64,000 bases of DNA. Source: Symsagittifera roscoffensis (Eukaryota; Xenacoelomorpha; Acoela; Convolutidae). Both the position numbers and the translations under genes were made by a program. Shown here one piece after another: positions 32,178 through 41,729 of the stretch. A model generated the notes under the pieces. That model had not been told where the DNA came from and did not search any database. It was given only the letters and a program-made list of their open reading frames with translations. The stretch covers positions 67,529,477-67,593,476 of the forward strand of contig NC_087066.1 in NCBI RefSeq assembly GCF_963678635.1. Reading direction: 5' to 3'. The first letter of the stretch is position 1. Every line of letters starts with the position of its first letter.

Positions 32178-32765
32178 TCAAGTTAACTGAATTTTTTGTA
32201 TATAATCGATGAGAAATTGCTGATTTTTGAGCAGATATTCAAGTTCTTTAATTTTGATGTAGATTTGAGATGATAACTCAAAGTTGATGAATTTTTCAAA
32301 GCAAATCTCTGGAAATCTGATACCAAACCTGATCATGCAAGATTTTGAACTTTGAAAGTCCTTAAAAAAATGGAGGAATAAAGAACTTTGCTGGGGAGCT
32401 TTAACAAATTGGGGAGTTGGATATGGAATAAAAAGAGTCTTTGAAATATTATCGTACGATTTTTTTATCAACTTCAAATTTTCTAAAATAAATAAAATTT
32501 CTTTTCTTGTCAAGTGTAACTCAGCTGTAAGTTTATAGCTTTGATACGCAATATGTGAATCAAAAGTAAACTTTTCGATTGAGTAAGTTTCTCTAAAGAG
32601 ACCTTTACTTAGTCGGAGAACTCTATTTTGGACAACATAAACGTCCAAAAAATTGTGAAAAAAGTAAGAATCTACATCTATTTCATCAATAAGGAAATCA
32701 CACGGAATATTTTCTTTTTTCTTGTAGAGTAATTCGAGGAAGTTCAAATGCTTTTTGATTGACAT
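32178..32765 (-). CDS. unrecognised 195-residue element protein with repeated strand-helix layout
   Basis: ATG at 32765, TAA at 32178. Two segments have the same outline: YSIEKFTFDSHIAYQSYKLT with EILFILENLKLI, and SCMIRFGIRFPEICF with YIKIKELEYLLKNQ. Both read as beta strands followed by a helix, as in the other two element proteins. The repeated layout suggests a two-domain relative of the same fold. A CCAAT core (ATTGG at 32822-32826) lies 57 bp upstream. Function unknown. Confidence 0.55.
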   Translation of the reverse strand: MSIKKHLNFLELLYKKKENIPCDFLIDEIDVDSYFFHNFLDVYVVQNRVLRLSKGLFRETYSIEKFTFDSHIAYQSYKLTAELHLTRKEILFILENLKLIKKSYDNISKTLFIPYPTPQFVKAPQQSSLFLHFFKDFQSSKSCMIRFGIRFPEICFEKFINFELSSQIYIKIKELEYLLKNQQFLIDYIQKIQLT

Positions 32766-32924
32766 TCTTCAAAAATGAATATTTTGGATCCAAAGTTATG
32801 ACTAGAAACTGCTTAGTTCTGATTGGTTGAAAATTTTTCTGGAAAATTCTAGAACTTTCAAAGGAATGACGTCATTACCATAATAGGAAAATTGCGTGGA
32901 TGTTGACGTCATTTCTAGGAGATT

Positions 32925-33127
32925 ACTGTTTTGAATTTGATACAAATACAAAATCCAGATTTGTCAGAATATCTTTTGATCGTTTATCCAAATTTAATAG
33001 ACTTCCGGTTGTTTATACTACAATATACCAAAAAGAAAAAGATAAAAAGGTATATTTTGGTAATTTTTTTTCACTGGTTAGAAATAGAACAAATCGGAAA
33101 AATTTTGATCGAAATTTCAAAATTTGA
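32925..33127 (+). pseudogene. truncated, frameshifted copy of the 26304 gene
   Basis: Repeats the C-terminal half (from YCFEFDTNTKS) of the minus-strand protein at 26304-26830 because the TIR begins in the middle of that gene. A one-base change in the T run near 33067-33074 shifts the frame after YFGNFF. It has no start of its own. Confidence 0.75.
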
Positions 33128-33308
33128 ATTGAATATCGAAAAAACAATATAAACTAGACAAGAAATCTCATTTATCCCACTAGGGTATCAAACTTCAAAT
33201 CTTAGTTATGTTGGAAAAATTCAATAAAATTTATTGATTAAGAAATTTCATAAACATAGTCTGGTTCTGATCTACAAAGTGTTTAAAATCTGTGATTACT
33301 TCATTCTG

Positions 33309-33662
33309 ATTGGTTATTAACACAAATAATGTCTGTGAAAGTATCCTCAAAATCTACAAAAGTTAAAGAAATTGTTGAAAAATTCATGAGAAGAAGAGCT
33401 CAACTCTGATTGGTTGACTTTAAATTTCTTGAAAATTTCATGACTTTTGAAGCTCAATTCTGATAGGTTGACATTGAATTTGCTGAAAATTACATGACTT
33501 TTGAAGCTCAATTCTGTTTGGTGGACATTGAATTTGTCGAAAATCACATGACTATTGAAGCTCAATTCTGATTGGTTGATATCAGAAAAGATAAAAGTTT
33601 CCTTGTAATTAATGCTCGATTCTGATTGGTTGATACTTTTAAAAATTCCATGGTTAGATTGG
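33309..33662 (+). promoter_or_regulatory. CCAAT-box repeat cluster upstream of the right zinc-protein gene
   Basis: Mirror of the cluster at 25825-26178, with inverse cores (ATTGG) at 33309, 33409, 33571, 33625 and 33658, in about 53-bp units. Confidence 0.6.
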
Positions 33663-33847
33663 ATGATTTTTATTTCAGCTAGGCTAAATAGCATATCCAT
33701 TCTGATTTTCTTTCTCGTTAAAAACAATTGGTTAATAAGTTTGCTGTTATTATTTACTTTTATTCATTTTTTGAGGCTATTCAACTCACCTTATCTAAAA
33801 ATTTGGTACATTTTAAATCTCCCATTTAATTTTTCATTACTATTGAG

Positions 33848-34327
33848 ATGCCTTCACACAATAGAAACGAAAGAGTTGCATGTCTTGAATGTGGCAGGGA
33901 TTACACTCACAAAGATGCATCAAGACATCGTAGTACATGTGGTGTTTTGAAGTGTTCTAACTGTAATTTTTATACTTATAGCAGCGAGGAACTCGCTAAT
34001 CATTTCAAGAAGAAGCATTCTCAGCATAATATTAAATTATGTGCTCAGCAAACTCCAAACACACTTCAGGAAAAGGTAAAATTTTTAAGTTTTTTTTTTA
34101 AAAACTTAGAAATTACTATGATTATTAGTTTTTACTGAATCTGAAAAGTCTCAGCAATTGTAACAAATCTAGTCAGTAATTATACAGTGTTTTCATTACA
34201 TTACCTGAACTGTCATTTATTTTTTTATTCAAAGGTTTTGATTGATGTTAAAGACAGCAAAAATCGAGTTCAAATCGTCGTGAAGCTTTCCATGGAACTC
34301 GATCCGAAAACTTTTAATCAACAGTAA
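33848..34327 (+). CDS. two-finger zinc protein, right TIR copy (two exons)
   Basis: Exon 1 33848-34075, intron 34076-34234 (GTAAAA to CAAAG), exon 2 34235-34327. The fingers are identical to the left copy: C2HC (CLECG...HRSTC) and C2H2 (CSNCNF...NHFKKKH). Exon 2 differs at one residue (Lys-Thr instead of Lys-Ile near the end). Because both TIRs carry the gene, the element keeps two near-identical copies transcribed towards its two ends. Confidence 0.75.
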
Positions 34328-36492
34328 AAACTCCCTTGGTTGCAAGCTTGCGGAGATTTGTTGTGATAAATTTGTAGTAAAGTGCATTACATATGCTAAT
34401 GAGTATTTAAGTATTCGCCTAAAAATTGTAAAACTTGGATATTTGGAAAACATCAACTAATTGAAAGGTTTTTTGTAGTTGCTATTTTAAAGTTTTCCTT
34501 GTTTAGTGCTTGTAAAAGTGTTCATAGAGCAGAGCTTTTTAAGCAGATAATGTGGTTTGACTTATTAAGAATTATGTTTTTCTATTGATTTTTTGATGAT
34601 TTCAGAAAAGAAATTGATAAATGACCTGGAAAAAATGTATATTTTGCTAAACTTTGAAAGTTTCAAGATAATGATATACATCATTCCAACTAAAAATTTA
34701 GTCTAAAATAGAAATTCAGATTTAAAACAGCATTATTCAGTTATGAGCTTGAGAAAATCCTTTAAAGCTTTTTAGTAAAGGGTTTATGGTATTAATTCAG
34801 CTTCGGATTATTGATCGTTCGTTGAAACGATACATTTTTCCATCTAAAACTCAATTTTCAAGTAAAATTTTGCTCAAATTGGATTCATTTGGTAGATAGT
34901 AGATGAAGCAGAAACTGAGAAAATGCTAAAATGAGATAGATTGATATATTTGGTGCTTTATTTGAAAGATCAAATGTTTTGAAGATAATTTTTGAAAAGC
35001 AAACCCAATTCGACATCTTTTGGAAGAAGATACATAAAGCATAAATCGAAAACTTGCTTTCAAGATCTACTTTTCCTTGCTACACAATACTACATAGAAT
35101 ACACATCACTATATACAATACATTACTACATTTTTACTACATAGAGTTTTTTTTCTAAATAAAAATCGGAAAATTACACAATTGTTCCAGTTTGCACCTT
35201 GCTTTGCTTTGCTAAATCAATTTTTTGAGACTCGCTCTTTCAGAAGTTTTTATATTGTAGATGTTAGGAACTAGGTTCTCTTGCGTATTTCCGGAGATTT
35301 TCAGATTATAACTAATAGAGCTGCTCCTAATTTGTTCTTAGATCGTAAAAATACACCTTTATCTTCTCATTTTGTACATATATTTTTGAATGCTTTAACT
35401 AGCACCAATTCTTTCTCACTTGGATATTTTTGAGAAAATTTCCGTCATAAATTAAGAAAAAAAGCGAGTTAATAACTATTTTGCAAGAAAAGTGATAGTT
35501 AATGATTCCAAAATGTGTATTTTTGCTTAAATAGTTTACAATAGCAACTGAGCAGGGGAACCTCGAGGAAGATATTAACATTTTTTATTGTAAAAATCAT
35601 ACGGTATCAGTTCTAATTTCATCTCTGCTAGCAAATTGTTCGTTCAATTGATACTATTTCCCTCCTAAATTCTCAAGTTTTGACTAAATTTTCTAGTAAA
35701 GTGTGTTCATTAGCGAAAACATGTTTTAAACAGAAAGCAAGAATAACTTTAAAACATGGAAAAACTCTACGGAAAATCTTGAAAGTTATGTTGCAGAAGC
35801 AACAGAGAGATAATCATCAGTTATGAAGAAGTTTTTGTTGAATTTGAGCCAATATCGAATAAATTTTTAAGAAACATTTATCCCATTTTTAAACAACTTT
35901 AGCAATAAACTGTTCATTTTTTTATCAATAATCAGAAATTTCTAATTTTTAACATGAAAATTTTCTCACCAGTTGTAATTTTTGTACAAATTTGGGTAAT
36001 TCAATGAGAAAAAAATGGAGTTTGATTCAAAAATTTCATAGGCTATTACCCTTAATGTTCATTTGAATTTAGATTCCTAAAAATAATCCCTGAACTGGAC
36101 AAAAAAAACAGTTAAAAACCAAAATAAAAGGTTCAAATGGAAAATTTCATGTAAATTTGATTAATTTTTATTTTACCTTCTCGAAAATTACGACTAATTT
36201 CACTGTTTTCCGGAAGTTTCAATATTGATTCTGCTACTATGAACCTTCTTTTCAGTGTTTAGAGCATTTTATAACCAAATATTTAGCTCAAATTAAGGTA
36301 AACTTCATCGTATTTCAATATTTTGAGAAAAAATTATTGAAAAAGTCATTTTTTTATTCAAAATTTTGTATCATTGTCTCAACATCATGCCAACTAACAT
36401 ACAGTCTTAGCTTTTTTAAAAATCAATACGTAAAAGTATGTTTAAAATTAGATCAAAAGCAACAATACATTAGCCAAAATTATGAGATTTCT

Positions 36493-36600
36493 GCAATTTT
36501 TTCCAAATACTTGAAATTTTTGCAATTTTTTCCAAATACTGGAAATTTTTGCAATTTTTTCCAAATACTTGAAATTTTTGCAATTTTTTCTCAAAAATTT
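36493..36600. repeat. 29-bp tandem repeat, four units
   Basis: Units starting at 36493, 36522, 36551 and 36580 read GCAATTTTTTCCAAATACT followed by TGAAATTTTT. The left TIR has only two units, so the arrays changed after the TIRs were formed. Confidence 0.8.
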
Positions 36601-37086
36601 GAATTTTTTCGAAGTTTCAGTAGGTTTCAGCATTGTTTCAATTAGATAGAAAGTAAGATTTTTTAATAATTTAGGTCAAATAATAGCTAACCTTATCGTG
36701 TTTTGAAGTTTTTTTTGAAAATTTTTTCATAAAAATTCCAAGTTTTTGCACAAAATCTCGTACCATTGACTTACCATGCACCAAAAAAACTAAATTTATA
36801 ACCTTTATTCTACACGTAATTAACAATTAACTGTTCCCAATTAGGTAACGCGCGCCGAGATTTTTGCGAAAAAATTAGACAAAAACCAAAAAATTTTCGT
36901 TTTTCTTTATCTTGCCATCACACTGAAACCTTACCATCGGTATTCCCTATCTTAATACATTGTACACTCTATACCCAATCTTAATACATAGCATGGCGGA
37001 CCGGAAATCTATAACGTATCTTAATACATGGGGTCCGCCATGCACCCCCCCCCCCCCCCCCCACTTCAGCTCCAACATCTACTACT

Positions 37087-37092
37087 GATGTA
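37087..37092. other. target-site duplication GATGTA, right
   Basis: GATGTA directly follows the CT terminus and equals 22327-22332. Confidence 0.85.
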
Positions 37093-37630
37093 CCTATCTC
37101 AGCCATAATATCTTTCATCCAACGATCCACACATCTCAGCCATCAATCATCTGGCAGTCCATCCAAACGTCCAGTCAGTCATTTATGTAGCCACTCATCA
37201 TCGATCTAGCCCTTCATCCATCTACTTGACCGTTTGTCCCGTGTACATCCATATAGCCATCCATGCATCTTTCCAGTTATCCATCATCGATCAAGCCATC
37301 CATCCAGCTAGACATCTCACCATCCTGCGAGACATTCAATCGTCCAGCTATCTACCATACAGCCATCCATCCATACATCCATCTAGCTATCCAGCCATCC
37401 ACCAATCTTTCTAGCCATCTGTCCATCTAGCCATTCAACCAACCAGTCATCCATTCATCTTTCCCAATTCAGTCATGATCATGCCATCCATATCAGCCAG
37501 TCATCCTTCGTTCCAGCCATCACTGAAGTCATCCATCTTTTCAACGACTCATCCAACCATCCTTCTCGCCATCCATCTAGACAGCCATCCATGCGCCTAA
37601 ACAGATATCCATCAATCCTATTTCTTTTAC
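37093..37630. repeat. CATC/CCAT-rich degenerate microsatellite, right part
   Basis: Continuation of the array at 21720-22326 after the inserted element. Dense CCATCCATC and AGCCATCC words. Confidence 0.85.
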
Positions 37631-37884
37631 AGGTAAACGTTGCCGTTTTTCTGGAGCATCTTTAGCTGCAGAGGTCCTGCTAGTTCGGTTTTATACTATT
37701 GCATTTTTTACATAAGATACTTCTGGCAATTTTTCGGTAGTGTTTGGGAAGCGTGGCTTCGCCAGTGGGTTGATATGCTTCAAATAATTCAGTTAAATTA
37801 TTGGCAATATTTTTTCTCATCTTTTTAGCGGTTTTGATGGTTGGATTTTCAATGCACATCTGATTTTATGTTTAATGTGTCGCC

Positions 37885-38800
37885 CTGTGATTAGCAAGGG
37901 TATTGCAACCAGGTAATTGAGTTTTCCCTGAAAAACTTTGTTCACAGAAACCATAAAAAAAAAGAAATTATAATTTTACTTGTACAGCCTACATGTGCGG
38001 CCTATATATTGCTCTGTAGGTAGTACATGCATGATTTTGCAAGTTCTGTTTTTGCTGCAAATGTTTCGGTTGATTTTCAAGTTAATGAGTGTCGGCTTTA
38101 ATTATGTCGGCTTGTGCACCTTATGCTTTGTTTGTATTATTTTGCTGTCTCATAATTGATATTGATTTATCTTTGACAATTTGTGTTAAGAAGCTTCTAA
38201 CCAATTTCGTACAGAAAGATTATTATAAATCCAAATTCCAGGATACTTCTGCGCATATAGCGCGGTGGTAGCAATTTTTGTTTGAGACGTCAAAGGCCTC
38301 GTGTTTGAATCCAGTCGGGACCTGTTTTTTTTTGCTTGCTGAAAGTTTTAGACTATCGTCCGTCTGCTTTTTGTCGGCTTAGTTCACTCAGAACGGACTT
38401 TTCCGAATACTCTTTGTTACCCTTGCCATAAGCAAGGGTATTGCAACCGGGTACTAGACTTTTTTTTCCGTAAACAACATTGTCCATAGGATTCGTCTGG
38501 ACTCATCTCTACCTTATTTCATTATATGTTCAAACCTAGTGTTCCTTACAAATTTAGCCTGGAGGTAACGAATATGCCTGGGGCGCCAAAGTTCCTGCGT
38601 TTGAGTCTGACCAGGACCTGTTTTTTGTTTTCAAACGCGATATATTCTGCTTGAAAAAAAAATGTCGGCCAATTATTTGTCTGCTTATCTGTTGTCGGCT
38701 TAGTTGTCACATCTTGGAATTGTTTTTTCTACGCGCGATTTTCTAATGTCGTTTTTAGTGTTTGACTTACGCCTACATTTTGTAATTTTAGTTACCATTA
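37885..38800. repeat. two-copy direct repeat containing tRNA-like (SINE) heads
   Basis: GCAAGGGTATTGCAACC.GGTA occurs at about 37893 and 38433. Each copy is followed by a tRNA-like segment and then a GTCGGCTTAGTT tail. At 38255-38325 the A-box-like GCGGTGGTAGC (about 38263) and B-box-like TGTTTGAATCC (38302-38312) are spaced as in a tRNA gene. The second head (about 38570-38625, GCGTTTGAGTCTGACC) is more decayed. I read them as tRNA-derived SINE copies; a functional tRNA is not supported. Confidence 0.5.
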
Positions 38801-38989
38801 CTTTATATTTCCTTTGTTTTTTTTGTTTCGCCTAAAAAATTCAAAAAACGTTTCAAGATCACAATTTTAGCACTCCCCTCCGCATTTTTTAAGTTGGTTG
38901 TATGTTTACCAAACTGTTTGTTGAAATTTCTTTTTTTTTCGTTTTGCAAAAATTTAGTTTTCTGATTTTCAATTTGAAAGACCGCTTAT

Positions 38990-39430
38990 TCACTGTGTGC
39001 CTGAATACTCCCCTAGAGTCTTTTTAGTCGACCCTCCCGCCTACAGCCTTCGAAAAAGTCTTCTCAGAAACTACCTCTCTCAATTTTGAGTTCTCGGTTT
39101 TAATGGATAGAACTGTTTTAAAAGCTTCCCGGCATCAGTGGCTACGACTAATTTTTTTGCAAAAATTTATAGCCCTCGGAATAGTCAAAATTCTTATTTT
39201 GTCCGTTTTGTGCATCTTTTGGACTTTTCTCGAAAACTAACCTCTCAAATCTAATATTGTGAGTTCAATCAGATAGGAGTTTATGGGAAGCTCCTCTGCA
39301 TTAGTGGTTATTAGCTATAAGTTTTATACAAGAAGTTATCGCCCTCTGAAAAGTCAAATTTTTGATCTTTTGACCGTTGTTCACTTTTTTGATAATCTCG
39401 AAAACTACCTGGGTTTTTGGGTTCAAACAG
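38990..39430. repeat. degenerate tandem repeat, unit about 180 bp
   Basis: About two and a half units share GTGG.TA..A.TAATTTTT, TATAGCCCTCGGAATAGTCAAA-type text and TCTCGAAAACTACCTC. Strongly diverged. No gene. Confidence 0.5.
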
Positions 39431-40055
39431 TTAGCACAACAACGTTTTGAATTTTGTGAATTCTTTGAAACTTTTGAATTTTTTTAAATTGTAACAATCA
39501 AATCTGTGATTAAAAGTTCTATTGAAAGAGCGGGTCGCGATAATTGTTCCTGCAGAAGCAGCGATTCCTTACTTTTTTCGAAGAGAAATTTTATCTCTTT
39601 GGGAAAATTGATTATCTCTAAATTTCTTTTCTCACTTATTTTAGTAGAGGAACAGCTAATGTTTTAGGCAAAATCCTTTTCTTGCTATCACACTTTTGGT
39701 GCCGCATCAGTATCGCAAACTCATTCAATATTAAACACGTACCTCCAGCTTTATTTGGGCCTGTAATTGTTTTTTTTATCGAGACTTACGAAAATTTTCG
39801 TTCACCTTGTTTTTTTTTCATTATTTAAAACTTTCTCAATTTTGACTGTTGTGTTACGTTTTTATTGTATGGCAAGTTGTGCAAAGCTCCGCTTCGCCTC
39901 TGTGTTAAACTTCCAATCGTGCTTGAAATTGAGTCCCATTTTTTGGATTTTTTCAGCCAGCTATAATTTGATGACGATTGATTTGTCCGTGATCATAGTT
40001 TTTCTTTTTTTTGTATTGCAAGTGTTGCTGGGCTCTGCTGCGCCTCAGTGTAGAG

Positions 40056-40254
40056 GGCTCTTTTTCCTTCTCCACCCCATGTCACACGAGGTTCACTATA
40101 TTAGAGGAACGAGTGGTTTTACGAGGTTGAGTATGAAGACCAAATATGTTTGTCGTGGCCTTATTAGTCTGTATGTAAATTTTCATAACAATCGGACATT
40201 GTGGTCAACAAATTTACATGTAAACATTTGCAGGTGGGGGAAGGAAAAATAGCC
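40056..40254. mobile_element. hAT-type MITE, family A
   Basis: The left end GGCTCTTTTTCCTTCTCCACC pairs with the right end GGTGGGGGAAGGAAAAATAGCC. It is flanked by perfect 8-bp duplications GTGTAGAG (40048-40055 and 40255-40262). The interior shares GTGGCCTTATTAG with the inverse of the 43130 copy. It explains part of an otherwise meaningless open frame at 39767-40252. Confidence 0.85.
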
Positions 40255-41064
40255 GTGTAGAGATATAATTTTGGTTTATAACCAGCAAAAATTTCTGTTG
40301 CGGACAGAAAAAATGAAATACATTTATATCAAACGATTGAAATTGGAAAAAAATAAATTGTGCGAGCGGGAATTGGATCCGAGGCGAAAGTACTGGCTCA
40401 CTAATTGCAATTATGAGACAAATCTCTAATTGAGCTGTATATAAACCAGCCGAAGTATAAACAAGCTGCCGTACAAACTAGCCGAAATATGTAACTGTTA
40501 CATTACAGTTATGTTACAATGGCAACAGTTACCAACTTCATGCAAGATTCTGTCTAATGGCGAAACTTTTGGCTGATTTATATACCCAGTGCACTAACTT
40601 TCGGCCGGCTTCTAAATTCTGCGCTTTTTAAGCTGGTTTATAGTTTGGCTGTTTCTGTAACATTTCCGTGACCTTTATTGAAACTTCAACTGAAACTTCT
40701 AATGCAAGTACTAGAAATCCAATCGGTTTGAGGTAAATTTATATATATTGCTATAGAAAAATTGGAATAGTTTAGATATTTATATTGATGCCGTCTCAAG
40801 ATTGGCATGGTAAACAAACTAAATATTGTGAAAAGATTTTTGAATTCTTTGCATCGTAATAACACTTAAAACATTTTTCAAAAGGGAATTTGAAAGGTGG
40901 AGGGAAATAGCAAAAGAGCCAATGATTTGTTGCTGTAAAGTTTTGATATGCAAAAATTGTAGAACGTTTTCCGACATTTTTCATTTTTAGTTTATTGTAT
41001 GGTATACTGGGGCGTGGGTAAAAACGAGCAGTCATACTCGAATAAATTTTAAGCCATTTAGTCG

Positions 41065-41130
41065 TTGTGGCGCATCGGTAGTGATGGTGCCCAGCAATCC
41101 TATAATTGCAGGTTCATTCGCACGTTCGCT
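41065..41130 (+). repeat. tRNA-like SINE head
   Basis: TGGCGCATCGGTAGTG (A-box-like) and GGTTCATTCGC (B-box-like, 41111-41121) lie at tRNA spacing. No cloverleaf with a proper acceptor stem is visible, so it is called a SINE head and not a tRNA gene. Confidence 0.4.
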
Positions 41131-41729
41131 GCAATTTACAAAATGAGTTCTTGGGAGATAGTCATAGCTTAGTTAACCTTAATTTATTAACCTCAGGGTT
41201 AGGCCTCTGGCTGGTTAACGACAAAAAATAATATTGAAAGTTTTTCTGGAAATGATGATAAACTTAAAAGCTGACGGTGGTATTGATATAGGTACTTAAA
41301 CATTGCTGAGTATACCTGTATTGTTTTTCACTGTTTTAGCAGCTTGTGATATAATCCTCTTGCGGAGCACGTGCATTTTCATTCGTGCATGTTGATAAAC
41401 AGTCAAATATACTGAGATTTATATATCAACTTGCTTAAAAAATTGGTCTATCTGTGACTTTATTTGGACAGCGAAGGAACCAACTTACATGTCACCTATA
41501 TTTCTTCACAATATTCTGTGTGAATAATAAAAATCTTAGAACATTAAAACAATTGTTCGATCTGGTCATTCATTTTTCTTTACCAGATCTTCCTTTCGTT
41601 TCACTTACTCGCAAAAAGCAAAAAAAAAACAATTGTTTCTCGGATACGAGAATACTTTTCTTGAACTTACGTTGCTTGGTTGAATCAATAAGCAAGCAAG
41701 AAAGAGAAGAAGACGTAGAAGAGTGTAGG

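Larger units (their letters stand above)
22333..37086. mobile_element. 14,754-bp Polinton-like non-autonomous element with long TIRs
   Basis: Ends are AGTAGTAGATGTTGGAGC and its exact inverse at 37086, inside a 6-bp duplication (GATGTA). The TIRs run 22333-26567 and 32921-37086. The 5'-AG terminus and 6-bp duplication are diagnostic features of Polintons/Mavericks, and the outer 500 bp matches the end of an element with a type B DNA polymerase remnant (57745 onward). No polymerase, integrase, packaging ATPase, cysteine protease or capsid gene is visible between the ends. Instead there are about eight small genes, none of which I can assign to a core Polinton function. I infer a non-autonomous derivative carrying accessory genes. 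The integrity of both ends, the duplication and most frames suggests fairly recent insertion. Confidence 0.85.
32921..37086. repeat. right terminal inverted repeat, 4166 bp
   Basis: Inverse of 22333-26567. Its tip has a run of 18 C (37045-37062). Compared with the left copy it carries two extra units of a 29-bp tandem repeat (four units at 36493-36600 against two) and lacks about 135 bases present near 24410-24545 on the left, with scattered substitutions. The inner end is at GATTACT (32921). Confidence 0.9.

Noticed and set aside
36337-36645. 102-codon frame in the right TIR
   Set aside because: Made of the 29-bp tandem repeat; absent from the left TIR in this form.
37226-37414. Open frame in the CATC-rich array
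   Set aside because: Pure microsatellite translation.
39767-40252. 161-codon frame rich in Phe and Leu
   Set aside because: Its second half is the family A MITE; the first half is low-complexity.
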